From NCBI GenBank assembly GCA_030054025.1, contig JASGCQ010000004.1, positions 1 through 56,495 on the forward strand: a stretch of DNA of 56,495 nucleotides, read 5' to 3'. A program made the translations under genes and the position numbers. The DNA is from Phycisphaerales bacterium. GTDB lineage: Bacteria > Bacteroidota > Bacteroidia > Chitinophagales > Chitinophagaceae. The notes under the pieces were generated by a model. The model was not told the origin of the DNA. It saw nothing but the letters and a program-made list of their open reading frames with translations, and searched no databases. Positions 35,172 through 45,573 of this stretch are shown one piece after another. How positions within the stretch are numbered: the first letter of the stretch is position 1; every line of letters starts with the position of its first letter.

Positions 35172-35348
35172 ATGATAGCGACATTAAAAAATGACATTTT
35201 GTTTGATGACAGGGCAGCCATAGAAGCTGTCCTGGGTAGTGAGTATTCAACGCATTCTTTGCCAAGAACCGATAATGATTGCTCCAATAACATTTACCCC
35301 AATGATGATACATGTAATACCAAGGAAATCACCCGCACTGCTTTGTAA
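35172..35348 (+). CDS. 58-aa putative RiPP precursor peptide (absent from the ORF track)
   Basis: MIATLKNDILFDDRAAIEAVLGSEYSTHSLPRTDNDCSNNIYPNDDTCNTKEITRTAL*; stops 4 nt before an in-frame rSAM ATG at 35353. Confidence 0.5.
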   Translation: MIATLKNDILFDDRAAIEAVLGSEYSTHSLPRTDNDCSNNIYPNDDTCNTKEITRTAL

Positions 35349-35352
35349 GCTG

Positions 35353-36639
35353 ATGAATGCGGAGTATGGTTATGCAGTTAATTGTTCCTACCCGCATTCG
35401 TTCAGGCTCTTAAACAAAAGCCAGTATGCTATTCTTGAGGCCATTAATGGAGCAGATGATGTGTTCACATTAGCCCATCGGTTACATCTGCCTGTAGAAA
35501 CTTTGCAGCAATTCTTATTGATCCTGCAAAAAACAGAAATAGTGAATTTTGGTGATGGTTTTACGATGCCGCAAAAACCAGTGCTACCCAACGCACTGAA
35601 CTTTTGGATACATACTACCAATGCCTGTAATCTGGGGTGCAGCTATTGTTATATATCTACCCTAAATGCTGGTAAAGCCATGGCAGCATCGGTGCAACAG
35701 CAATTGATATTTAAGTTGGTGGAAGTGGCAAGGGTAAAATCTGTCAAGCATGTTAAGCTACGTTTAGCAGGTGGTGAACCTTTGGGGCAATTCAATGCCT
35801 GGAAAATATTTATTCCTGAAGCCAAAACAGCCCTTGCGAAAGAAGGCTGCAAAATTGATATTGCATTTATTACCAATCTCACCATCTTAAATAATGACAT
35901 CATTGAATTTTCTAAAGAACATAGCATTAGTTACGGCGTGTCCATAGATGGTTTGGAAGCGGTGCATGATGCTACACGGAGTTTTAGATCTGGCAGGGGT
36001 TCTTTTGCGTTGGTGGATGCTAACTTACAAAGGCTTACCCATGTAGGTATTCCAGTATCAGTCAATACGGTGGTGAGTAATCACAATCTTGTGGGATTGC
36101 CAGCGCTAACACAATACCTGATTGACCTGGATATTCCATTCAGGTATTCGATTGTAAAAGGTGAAAGCATTGATGCCTTTTTACTCGATAAGTATCTTTC
36201 GGCTTCCTATGCAATGATGTCAGCGGCGATTGAAACGGGTTGGCAGTTCTCTAAGCGTTACCAATTCTGTGACCTTAAACCCAATGAATTAGGCTTTCAA
36301 ACCTGTGCTTCTGGATTCAATGGGGCTGCTATTTATGTGGATGGCTCTTTTAAATATTGTCATGTTCATTTTGGAAAAGAAACGGGGGAGAAAAAATCTA
36401 TTTTTAATCAGGAAGCAGACCTTATTGACATGATACAATCGGGTGAACATGTTGAAAATACAAAGTCAGCCGATTGCAGTAGATGCCGTTTTAAATCTGT
36501 TTGCACCAGTGGGTGTCCTGTTTATCGCATGGATGGCAAAGACCCGCAATGTAGCTTGTATCACCGTTTTATCCCCCTTTATTATGAGTTGCAGGGAAAA
36601 GAACGGTTGAGATTCATGCAACACTATGCGATAGTGTAA
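35353..36639 (+). CDS. Radical SAM/SPASM peptide maturase with PqqD-like N-terminal domain (ORF track starts at 35239)
   Basis: TTNACNLGCSYCYIS (CxxxCxxC), RLAGGEPLGQ, SPASM Cys pattern CASGFNGAAIYVDGSFKYCHVHFGK...CSRCRFKSVCTSGCP; N-terminal YGYAVNCSYPHSFRLLNKSQYAILEAI. Confidence 0.88.
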   Translation: MNAEYGYAVNCSYPHSFRLLNKSQYAILEAINGADDVFTLAHRLHLPVETLQQFLLILQKTEIVNFGDGFTMPQKPVLPNALNFWIHTTNACNLGCSYCYISTLNAGKAMAASVQQQLIFKLVEVARVKSVKHVKLRLAGGEPLGQFNAWKIFIPEAKTALAKEGCKIDIAFITNLTILNNDIIEFSKEHSISYGVSIDGLEAVHDATRSFRSGRGSFALVDANLQRLTHVGIPVSVNTVVSNHNLVGLPALTQYLIDLDIPFRYSIVKGESIDAFLLDKYLSASYAMMSAAIETGWQFSKRYQFCDLKPNELGFQTCASGFNGAAIYVDGSFKYCHVHFGKETGEKKSIFNQEADLIDMIQSGEHVENTKSADCSRCRFKSVCTSGCPVYRMDGKDPQCSLYHRFIPLYYELQGKERLRFMQHYAIV

Positions 36640-36675
36640 CATCAATCTCTTTAACCGCTTCCAGGATGGTGTAGT

Positions 36676-37155
36676 TTGTCTGCAATAATTATCTCCCTGA
36701 TTGCTTTGGTGGCTACTTTTTATCAGTTGCATTTACAACGCATCCATAACGAAAACTCATTAAAACCGCTCTTGCAAATTGATTTCATGGATTGCAACGG
36801 ATTACTATTTGTTCGTGTTACCAATAATGGTGTTGGTCCGGTAATTATCAATCGTTTGGAATTCCGCAAAGGAGAGCGTTCCCATTTTTATATCAAAGAC
36901 TGTCTGGACATTGATCCCAGAACTTATCATCATATCGACATTAACGCTGCCAATAAAAAGATTATTCAGCCCACAGGATTTATTGAAATTTTCTCCAAGC
37001 AGTTTGATGAAACAGCTCAAGCAATAGACATCGGCTATTTTAGAAAACAACTTTCACTATTAGTTTTAAAGGTAAAAGGAGAGGATATTTATAATAATGC
37101 AATCGTTATTGAGAAAAGTTTACAATGGTTTGCGAGGCATGAGGAAGATGTATAA
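36676..37155 (+). CDS. Single-TM anchored protein downstream of rSAM, unknown function
   Basis: TTG start; N-terminal IIISLIALVATFYQLHLQRIHNE anchor then beta-rich domain. Confidence 0.55.
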   Translation: MSAIIISLIALVATFYQLHLQRIHNENSLKPLLQIDFMDCNGLLFVRVTNNGVGPVIINRLEFRKGERSHFYIKDCLDIDPRTYHHIDINAANKKIIQPTGFIEIFSKQFDETAQAIDIGYFRKQLSLLVLKVKGEDIYNNAIVIEKSLQWFARHEEDV

Positions 37156-37322
37156 AAAATAAACTCACTCGAATCTTGGGCTTATCTAGGAAATTTTTTT
37201 TGGTGTGGTCTTGGGGAGGTTGGATAATATTTTAGCTGATTGAGAATTGATGGGTTTTGTTCACAGACAGAGCTTCCTTTGCATGTAAACAAGAAAATGT
37301 TTTACTTTATCAAAAAAAAGGA

Positions 37323-37781
37323 ATGCTACAACAGGAAACGATTGACTTTTGGAATAATCAAAACCAGCAACTACAGAATCTGCAAGGCGAAGATTTAATA
37401 ACTATATATGCAAGGTTCGATGCATCGTTTATTTTATACGCAAGGTTGACTAATGAAGTGCCAGCTATACTTAGGGCGAAAGGCTTTGTAATTAATAATG
37501 GAGATTTTGCAAATGATAGGTTTCGAGCTGCAGTATTTCCAATTATGTTTCTTGGTGCCGATGCCATTGTGAACTCATTAAATAATAAAGGTTTGCTTGA
37601 AAATTTTAGCAGCTTTGCAAAGCTCATTGACCTAGAAATGTTTCATATGAAGTTTAATAGAGATGATGTTCATGACCGAAATGCTGACCTAGCCCTTTCA
37701 AGAGATTTGACCTCGGCAAATAATGAAACGAGAGTTTCCGCATTGCTCAATCTTATATATCAGGCTAGGAATAACAGGTAA
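37323..37781 (+). CDS. Hypothetical helical protein
   Basis: ORF with internal ATG start MLQQETIDFWNNQNQQLQNL; no family recognised. Confidence 0.45.
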   Translation: MLQQETIDFWNNQNQQLQNLQGEDLITIYARFDASFILYARLTNEVPAILRAKGFVINNGDFANDRFRAAVFPIMFLGADAIVNSLNNKGLLENFSSFAKLIDLEMFHMKFNRDDVHDRNADLALSRDLTSANNETRVSALLNLIYQARNNR

Positions 37782-38253
37782 CACGGAAGGAAGCACTTCC
37801 AAGATCATCAACGCCTTCTTTTAGAACCCATGCATTCCATTTTGATGGTTATAAATCCACTCTTGTTTAATGAATTGAGCAAATAATTATATTCTGAGCT
37901 TTTTGTTGAGTTTAGGAAGAATATAAATGCTGACCAGAATATGGTTTACTATGCTTAGTGCATAATCGTAGCATCCGTTACTGGATGTCTTGTTTGCTTT
38001 CATTTGTGTTTAGCCCAACTCATTTAAAGCTCCATTCATGGTGGGTCATCGGGGGCATTGTTTTGTTTTTCTCAGCTATCCTTATCCTTTTTGGGCAAAG
38101 TTTATAAGCATTAGATATATTTCTATTTCTAAATTTGCCCCTTTCAATTACTAGCCTAGTGCTTATAATATCAAAAGATTTTATGCCGTTCTCAGATAAT
38201 GCACAAGCAAAGGCTCTAAAATGGTAAATTTGGCAACTAACAACCCAGAAACG

Positions 38254-39828
38254 TTTATGAGTGAAGATCAAAAGAAGCAGCTAGAACAACAGCTTTGGAA
38301 TATCGCAAATACCCTGCGTGGTAAAATGAACGCTGATGAGTTTCGGGATTATATCCTTGGCTTTATTTTCTACAAATACTTGGCTGAGAAAATGGAAATC
38401 TATGCGAATGCCATTTTGAAGCAGGACAAGATTAAGTTTCGTGACATCAACGAAAATTCCAAAGAGGGCAAAGAATACATTGAAGCCATTAAAGAAGAAG
38501 CCTTGGACAAATTGGGCTATTTCTTAAAGCCCTCTGAGTTGTTTAGTGAAGTGGCTAAACGTGGCAATAGCGATGTAGAAGGTGAGAATAATTTTATTCT
38601 CGAAGACTTACAAAAAATCTTGACGAATATCCAATTGAGTACAATGGGTACAGAAAGCGAAGAGGACTTTGACAACCTTTTCGAGGACATGGATTTAAAC
38701 AGTACCAAGCTTGGTAAAACTCCTGATGACAGAAATGAAATTATTGCGAAAGTGCTGTCGCACTTAGACAAGATTGATTTTAAACTGGAACAAACCGAAT
38801 TGGATGTTTTAGGCGATGCCTATGAATATTTGATTGGGCAGTTTGCTAGTGGTGCAGGTAAAAAAGCAGGTGAGTTTTATACCCCACAAGAAGTAAGTAA
38901 AATTCTGGCTAAAATTGTTACGACTGGAAAGAGCAAACTGAGATCAGTTTACGACCCTACTTGTGGTTCGGGTTCATTGTTGTTGCGTGTAGCAAGAGAA
39001 GTAAAAGAAGTTAGTAATTTTTATGGGCAAGAAATGAACCGTACAACTTACAACTTGGCACGTATGAACATGATTTTGCATGGTGTGCATTACCGCAGGT
39101 TCGATATTAAACAAGAAGACACTTTAGAACGCCCTCAGCACTTAGATAAAACCTTTGAAGCCATTGTTGCCAATCCACCTTTTTCGGCTCAATGGAGTGC
39201 TAATCCACTTTTTACAAGCGATGACCGCTTTAGCCAATATGGGCGACTAGCACCAAGCAGCAAAGCAGATTTTGCCTTTGTACAGCACATGATTCATCAC
39301 TTAGCAGATAATGGCACAATGGCCATTGTATTGCCACATGGTGCATTGTTTAGAGGCGGTGCAGAACAGCATATTCGCCGATACCTGATTAACGATAGAA
39401 ACTACCTAGATGCTGTGATTGGTTTGCCAGCCAATATTTTCTATGGCACATCTATACCCACCTGTATCATGGTATTTAAAAAATGCAGAGAAAACCCAGA
39501 GGATATTTTATTTATTGATGCAAGTTCATATTTTGAAAAATCAAAAAATCAAAACATTCTTCGCGGAACTGATATCAAGAAAATAATTGACTCTTACAGA
39601 AATAGAATCGATGAAGAAAAGTATAGTAAAAAAGTTTTTCTAAAGGAGATTGCAGAAAATGATTACAACATAAATATTTCAAAATATGTTGACACATTTG
39701 CGGAGGAAGAAATTGTTGATATAGATTCTATTTCTAAAAAATTGAAATTATTAAACGCGGATATAGAAGCAACAAATAAAAAAATTTCGGCATTCTGCAA
39801 AGAATTACAAATTGGAACACCTTTCTAA
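38254..39828 (+). CDS. hsdM: Type I restriction-modification methyltransferase subunit
   Basis: VYDPTCGSGSLLLRVARE, FEAIVANPPFSAQW (NPPF), AGEFYTPQEVSKIL. Confidence 0.95.
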   Translation, partial: FMSEDQKKQLEQQLWNIANTLRGKMNADEFRDYILGFIFYKYLAEKMEIYANAILKQDKIKFRDINENSKEGKEYIEAIKEEALDKLGYFLKPSELFSEVAKRGNSDVEGENNFILEDLQKILTNIQLSTMGTESEEDFDNLFEDMDLNSTKLGKTPDDRNEIIAKVLSHLDKIDFKLEQTELDVLGDAYEYLIGQFASGAGKKAGEFYTPQEVSKILAKIVTTGKSKLRSVYDPTCGSGSLLLRVAREVKEVSNFYGQEMNRTTYNLARMNMILHGVHYRRFDIKQEDTLERPQHLDKTFEAIVANPPFSAQWSANPLFTSDDRFSQYGRLAPSSKADFAFVQHMIHHLADNGTMAIVLPHGALFRGGAEQHIRRYLINDRNYLDAVIGLPANIFYGTSIPTCIMVFKKCRENPEDILFIDASSYFEKSKNQNILRGTDIKKIIDSYRNRIDEEKYSKKVFLKEIAENDYNINISKYVDTFAEEEIVDIDSISKKLKLLNADIEATNKKISAFCKELQIGTPF

Positions 39829-39829
39829 A

Positions 39830-40993
39830 ATGCAAAAAGAGAAAAACATACCAAGATTACGTTTTCCTGAGTTTAGAACAAAATGGCAGCAAAAGTCATT
39901 TGGAAAACTAGCAACTAAAGTTTCAGTACCAGTTTATGTTGAGCCTAATGAACTTTATAAGCAAATTGGAATTCGTTCACATGGCAAAGGAATATTTCAC
40001 AAGGAATTTGTTGAGGGTAAAACATTAGGAAACAAACGAGTTTTTTGGGTTAAGGAAAATGCTCTAATAATAAATATTGTTTTTGCATGGGAGCAAGCAG
40101 TTGCCAAAACTTCATCAAGTGAATTAGGAATGATTGCTTCTCACCGTTTCCCAATGTATTTACCAATTGAAGGGGTTTCTGATCTTGACTATCTTTTACA
40201 TTTCTTTTTAACTAAAAAGGGGAAAGCATTGTTAGAGCTAGCATCTCCAGGAGGGGCTGGAAGAAATAAAACTCTTGGTCAAAAAGAATTTGAAAACTCG
40301 AAGTTAAATATTCCAGAGTATAGTGAACAAATTAAGATTGCCGCTTTTCTAACAGTTGTAAATAAAAAAGTCTCTCAACTTTTGGAAAAGAAAAATCTCT
40401 TAGAGCAGTACAAGAGAGGAGTCATGCAAAAAGTATTTTCACAAGAATTTAGGTTTAAAAATAAAAATGGAAAACCATTTTCCAATTGGCAGTCAATTCC
40501 TCTTAGTGATTTATTGGATTATGGGCAACCCACTAAATACATAGTAGAAACTAAAGAGTATAACGACAACTACTCAACACCTGTTTTAACAGCAGGTAAA
40601 ACGTTTGTACTGGGATATACTAATGAAATAAATGGAATTTATGACGAACAGTTGCCTGTTATAATTTTTGATGATTTTACTACTTCAATGAAATTTGTTG
40701 ATTTTCCTTTCAAGGTAAAATCCTCAGCTATTAAAATTCTGATACCTAAAGAAGGTATAAATATTTATTTTGTTTATGAAGCAATGCGAAATATCAAGTA
40801 CGAAATTAGTGGACATGAAAGACATTGGATTTCTAAATATTCTAAAATTGAAGTTCCAATCCCATCGCCCGAAGAACAAAGTAGAATTTCTGGATTCTTT
40901 TCTGAATTAAACGAGAAAATTAAACAAACTGAGATTCAAATTGAGCAAACACTTCAATTCAAAAATAATCTGACGCAAAAAATGTTCTGTTAA
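39830..40993 (+). CDS. hsdS: Type I restriction specificity subunit
   Basis: Two TRD/coiled-coil halves: PEYSEQIKIAAFLTVVNKKVSQLLEKKNLLEQYKRGVMQKVFS and PSPEEQSRISGFFSELNEKI. Confidence 0.92.
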   Translation: MQKEKNIPRLRFPEFRTKWQQKSFGKLATKVSVPVYVEPNELYKQIGIRSHGKGIFHKEFVEGKTLGNKRVFWVKENALIINIVFAWEQAVAKTSSSELGMIASHRFPMYLPIEGVSDLDYLLHFFLTKKGKALLELASPGGAGRNKTLGQKEFENSKLNIPEYSEQIKIAAFLTVVNKKVSQLLEKKNLLEQYKRGVMQKVFSQEFRFKNKNGKPFSNWQSIPLSDLLDYGQPTKYIVETKEYNDNYSTPVLTAGKTFVLGYTNEINGIYDEQLPVIIFDDFTTSMKFVDFPFKVKSSAIKILIPKEGINIYFVYEAMRNIKYEISGHERHWISKYSKIEVPIPSPEEQSRISGFFSELNEKIKQTEIQIEQTLQFKNNLTQKMFC

Positions 40994-42210
40994 TGGTTAC
41001 AACCAATGAAATATCGCTGCTTTTTAATTCAGTTCAAAAAATTATTGACCATCAGGAACAATTAGAAAAGCTGAAAGGTGAGCGATTCAACATTTTCTCT
41101 GTTCTTAAAATGGAACGATTAGAAAACAGAACCCACTCTGCTTTTATTGCAGAATTGCTCAACCCCAAAGGCTCACATTTAAAAGGCAACATTTTCCTTT
41201 CATTGTTTCTACAAACGATAAGCCTTACTGAATATGTGGAAATAGATACGGCTGAGGTTATTGTTGAATTTGGCATCGGCGAAAGAAACGACGAATTAAA
41301 AACTGGTGGCAGAATAGATATCTTTATTAGAGATAAAAGAGGCAAATCAATTTCTATTGAAAATAAAATTGATGCAGGTGACCAAACTGCACAAGTTGAA
41401 AGATATTACAACTACAATAAGGACAATAACACTGTTGTTTATCTTACGTTAGATGGTAAAGAAGCATCTAAAGAAAGTGCTGGTAATTTGGTTGCTGGTA
41501 GTGATTATAAAATTGTTTCCTATAAAGATGATATAATAAATTGGCTACAGCTTTGTCTTAAAGAAGCCGCAGACTTTCCTTTGTTGAGAGAGTCTATTAA
41601 ACAATATCTAAACCTCATAAAAAAAATGACTAGCTCACCTGATAAGCAACACGAAAAAGAATTCATCAATTTATTGGTCGAACATTATGAAGTGGCTGCC
41701 TTTGTAAAAAACAACATGAGTAAAGCAAGGCAAGTTGTTGGTGATGAAATTAGGTATGCAGTCTTTAATCGCTTGAACACACTTTTGAATGAAGATGAAT
41801 TTTCTATTTCAATTGGTGATGTAATTCATAATCAATATGCACAAATTTGGATATGGCATAAAAATTATCCAAATGCTGATGTTTATTTTGGAGTTGAGAC
41901 ATTCAATGGCTTAGGGTATAATTATAAAGGTAAAATGTTTGTTGGCATTTTTAACTGTATGGGTAAAGCAAATGATTTTACCAAAGCGTTATTGGATGAA
42001 AAAGGAAAATACTGGTATAATGGAGTTGATTTAAAACTAGATGATGCTCCTATAAATTTTGCCAATGATGAGCTTATTATTGACATACAAAAGCAAACTG
42101 ATTTTAAAGATAAATTGATTGATTACATAGCAACAATCGTTTATGATTTTGTGATTACCAATAAGGACATTGTTTTAACCTACTTGAAAAACGCAGCAAA
42201 TAATGGCTAA
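40993..42210 (+). CDS. PD-(D/E)XK nuclease superfamily protein inserted between hsdS and hsdR
   Basis: ENRTHSAFIAELLNPKGSHLKGNIFLSLFL and GGRIDIFIRDKRGKSISIENKIDAGDQTAQVERYYNY (D-x-ExK). Confidence 0.8.
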   Translation: MVTTNEISLLFNSVQKIIDHQEQLEKLKGERFNIFSVLKMERLENRTHSAFIAELLNPKGSHLKGNIFLSLFLQTISLTEYVEIDTAEVIVEFGIGERNDELKTGGRIDIFIRDKRGKSISIENKIDAGDQTAQVERYYNYNKDNNTVVYLTLDGKEASKESAGNLVAGSDYKIVSYKDDIINWLQLCLKEAADFPLLRESIKQYLNLIKKMTSSPDKQHEKEFINLLVEHYEVAAFVKNNMSKARQVVGDEIRYAVFNRLNTLLNEDEFSISIGDVIHNQYAQIWIWHKNYPNADVYFGVETFNGLGYNYKGKMFVGIFNCMGKANDFTKALLDEKGKYWYNGVDLKLDDAPINFANDELIIDIQKQTDFKDKLIDYIATIVYDFVITNKDIVLTYLKNAANNG

Positions 42211-45058
42211 GCAACCCGAATTAGTATTGGAAGAACAATTGGTAGCCCTGCTTCAACGCTTGGGCTATGAACTGGTATTGCTGAAAGATGAAAAGCAGGT
42301 AATTGCCAATTTAAAGCAGCAGTTAGAGAAGCATAACAATATCAGCTTTTCAGCTACTGAGTTTGAAAAAGTAATGAATATCCTTTCCAAAGGTTCTGTA
42401 TTTGAAAAAGCCAAAACCTTGCGTGAAAAACAACATATTGTTCGGGATAATGGAGACAACCTTTATTTTGAATTTATCAATACAGAACATTGGTGTCAAA
42501 ACCAGTTTCAGGTTACGCATCAGGTAACCATTGATGGCACATACCGCAACCGTTATGATGTTACACTCTTAATCAACGGTTTGCCTTTGGTGCAAATTGA
42601 ATTGAAGCGTAGAGGGCTTGAACTCAAAGAAGCATTCAATCAAATCAACCGTTATCAACGCCATTCATTTGGGGCTAATTCTGCCCTGTATCAATACATT
42701 CAACTCTTTGTTATCAGCAATGGGGTAAATACCAAATACTACGCTAACAACAAGAAGCAATCATTTAAGCAAACCTTCTACTGGACAGACAAAGAGAACA
42801 AACGCCTTACCAATATTCTGAATGGGTTTACCAGTGAATTTTTAGAGCCTTGCCACATTTCTAAAATGATTTGCAAATACATTGTACTCAATGAAACCTA
42901 TAAAGCTTTAATGGTGCTTCGCCCCTATCAGTTTTATGCGGTAGAGGCTTTGATTGATCGAGTAAAGAACAGCGATAAAAACGGTTATATCTGGCATACA
43001 ACTGGTTCAGGTAAAACATTGACTTCATTTAAGGCGAGCCAAATTTTAATGAACCTGCCACAAGTGAAGAAGGTGGTTTTTGTGGTGGATAGGAAAGACC
43101 TGGACTATCAAACCACTAAAGAGTTCAACAGCTTTAGCAAGGGCAGCATTGACGGTACAGACAATACCAAAGCTTTGGTGAATCAGTTTTCAGATGATAC
43201 CAAACTCATTGTAACTACAATTCAAAAACTAAATACAGCAATTAGTAAAAAGCAGTATTTAGATAAAATGGAAAAGCTAAAGGATGAACGCATTGTGTTC
43301 ATTTTTGACGAGTGTCACCGTTCTCAATTTGGTGAAACGCACAACCGTATTAAAAAGTTCTTCAATAATATTCAGTTGTTTGGTTTTACAGGTACGCCCA
43401 TTTTTGCAGACAATGCAGTTAAGAATGAATTGGGTAAACGAACCACCAAAGAACTCTTTGGCGATTGCCTGCACAAGTATGTGATTACCGATGCTATCAG
43501 GGATGAAAATGTATTGAAGTTTGCTGTTGAATATGTTGGCAGATACAAGCAAAAAGAGGGCAGGGAAACCAATATTGACATTGAGGTAGAGGATATTGAT
43601 ACCAAAGAGCTGATGGAAGACCCTGCAAGGCTGAACAAGATTGCTGATTATATTATTGCTCATCATAATCGTAAAACACATAGCAGACAGTTCACAGCCA
43701 TGTTCTGTGTGAGCAGTGTTGATACGTTGATTAAGTATTACGATATTTTGCAGGTGAAAAAAGAAAAAGGCGAGCATAACTTAAAGATTGCTACGATTTT
43801 CAGTTTTGCCGCTAATGAAGATGATGCAGATGCCAATGGTTTTATTGGTGAAGAGCTTTCGGTTGTTGAAGAACCCAGAGCTTTATATGGTTTGAATGTA
43901 CATACAAGAGAAAAACTGGATAGCTACATTGAACACTACAACCAGCAATTTGAAACCAAGTTTTCTACAAAAGACAGTGAAAGCTTTTACAACTATTACA
44001 ACGATATTTCTAAAAAAGTAAAAGAAGGCAAGATTGATATTTTGCTAGTGGTGAACATGTTTTTGACAGGCTTTGATAGCCCACTGCTAAATACTTTGTA
44101 TGTAGATAAGAACCTGAAATATCATGGCTTGATTCAAGCCTATTCTAGAACGAACCGTATTTTGAATGAGCAGAAATCACAGGGCAATATTGTGGTGTTC
44201 CGCAACCTGAAAAACGCCACTGATGATGCTATTACTTTGTTCAGTAACAAAGAAGCTATTGATGTGATTATCATGAAACCTTATGAGGATCATGTAAAGA
44301 AATTCAACGAGGCTTTTGTTGATTTATTGAAGATTGCACCAACCTTAAACAGTGTGAATGAACTGGAAACCGAAGATGATGAATTAGAGTTTGTAAAAGC
44401 ATTCAGGGAGTTGATGCGTATTAAAAATATCCTTACTGCTTTTGCAGATTTTAAATGGTCTGATTTGTCTATGGGCGAACAGCAATTTGAAGATTATAAG
44501 AGCAAGTATCTTGACTTATACGATAAGGTAAAAACCGACCACCAGAAAGAAAAAGTATCTATACTGGATGATGTAGATTTTGAACTGGAATTGATACATA
44601 GAGACGAAATCAATGTCACCTATATCATTCAGTTACTCATCAAGCTGAAGTCCAAAGTTCAAAAAGATGTTACCCAAACAGAGAAAGAGATTTTCAACTT
44701 ACTCAATACCGAAGCACACCTGAGAAGTAAGCGTGAACTGATTGAGAAGTTTATCAAAGAGAACTTGCCAGTTATTGAAGACACAGATACTATCTCCGAT
44801 GAATTTGATAAGTTCTGGAGTAAGGAACAGCAATCAGCCTTTGCAAAATTGGTGCAGGAAGAGGGCTTATCGGCAGAGAAAACAGAGAAAGTAATTGAAG
44901 ACTATCTCTTTGCTGAACGTGAACCCATGCGTGATGAAATATTAGATTTGATTGAAGGTGAACAGCCTTCCGTACTCCAACGTAAAAAAGTAGGCGAAAG
45001 AATTTTAGGGAAGATTTTGAATTTTGTGGAGACGTTTATAAATGGGATTAGTGGGTAG
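42203..45058 (+). CDS. hsdR: Type I restriction endonuclease subunit R
   Basis: IWHTTGSGKTLTSFKAS, VFIFDECHRSQFG (DEAH-like), LFGFTGTPIF, GLIQAYSRTNRI; N-terminal LVQIELKRRG nuclease motif. Confidence 0.95.
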   Translation: MAKQPELVLEEQLVALLQRLGYELVLLKDEKQVIANLKQQLEKHNNISFSATEFEKVMNILSKGSVFEKAKTLREKQHIVRDNGDNLYFEFINTEHWCQNQFQVTHQVTIDGTYRNRYDVTLLINGLPLVQIELKRRGLELKEAFNQINRYQRHSFGANSALYQYIQLFVISNGVNTKYYANNKKQSFKQTFYWTDKENKRLTNILNGFTSEFLEPCHISKMICKYIVLNETYKALMVLRPYQFYAVEALIDRVKNSDKNGYIWHTTGSGKTLTSFKASQILMNLPQVKKVVFVVDRKDLDYQTTKEFNSFSKGSIDGTDNTKALVNQFSDDTKLIVTTIQKLNTAISKKQYLDKMEKLKDERIVFIFDECHRSQFGETHNRIKKFFNNIQLFGFTGTPIFADNAVKNELGKRTTKELFGDCLHKYVITDAIRDENVLKFAVEYVGRYKQKEGRETNIDIEVEDIDTKELMEDPARLNKIADYIIAHHNRKTHSRQFTAMFCVSSVDTLIKYYDILQVKKEKGEHNLKIATIFSFAANEDDADANGFIGEELSVVEEPRALYGLNVHTREKLDSYIEHYNQQFETKFSTKDSESFYNYYNDISKKVKEGKIDILLVVNMFLTGFDSPLLNTLYVDKNLKYHGLIQAYSRTNRILNEQKSQGNIVVFRNLKNATDDAITLFSNKEAIDVIIMKPYEDHVKKFNEAFVDLLKIAPTLNSVNELETEDDELEFVKAFRELMRIKNILTAFADFKWSDLSMGEQQFEDYKSKYLDLYDKVKTDHQKEKVSILDDVDFELELIHRDEINVTYIIQLLIKLKSKVQKDVTQTEKEIFNLLNTEAHLRSKRELIEKFIKENLPVIEDTDTISDEFDKFWSKEQQSAFAKLVQEEGLSAEKTEKVIEDYLFAEREPMRDEILDLIEGEQPSVLQRKKVGERILGKILNFVETFINGISG

Positions 45059-45123
45059 TTGATAACTAAGTAAAGAAAAGATACCAATTCATCAATCGGT
45101 AGTGAAGTTAAATGTTGTTTGAT

Positions 45124-45459
45124 TCATTCTTCTTTTTTCTTTTTTTTATCCTCTTCCTCTTTCCGCTTTTGATCTTCCTCTTCTTTCTTTTGCTTTTTGG
45201 CATCTTTATCTGCATAGCATTGATCTAATGCATATTTTAGCTCGTTATACTCTGCTTCTTTTGTATTAGCTTGCTGATACAGAGCTTGTAATCTTTGCTT
45301 AACATTAAGGTCATTTGGATGCGATAAAAGCCATTCTTTATTTATCGTTATCTTGTTTTTAAGTTCATCGAGCTGCCTTTTGCAACTATTTACTTTCATA
45401 CTGAGTGATTCACAACCTGACATAAGGGTAATTTTTAAGTGTGAATAAATTTTGTTCAA
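45124..45459 (-). CDS. Small charged coiled-coil protein with Glu/Lys-rich tail
   Basis: KKQKKEEEDQKRKEEEDKKKKKEE tail; possible lipobox LMSGC. Confidence 0.45.
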   Translation of the reverse strand: MNKIYSHLKITLMSGCESLSMKVNSCKRQLDELKNKITINKEWLLSHPNDLNVKQRLQALYQQANTKEAEYNELKYALDQCYADKDAKKQKKEEEDQKRKEEEDKKKKKEE

Positions 45460-45573
45460 TAAATATTGGATGTTTTTTTGTGCCTAATTACACAAATATT
45501 CTCCTCAGAGCAAGTTAAATAAAAATATTGGCGTTTATCAAATAAATTTTTTTGCAGAAAAAAATTATTTCCC

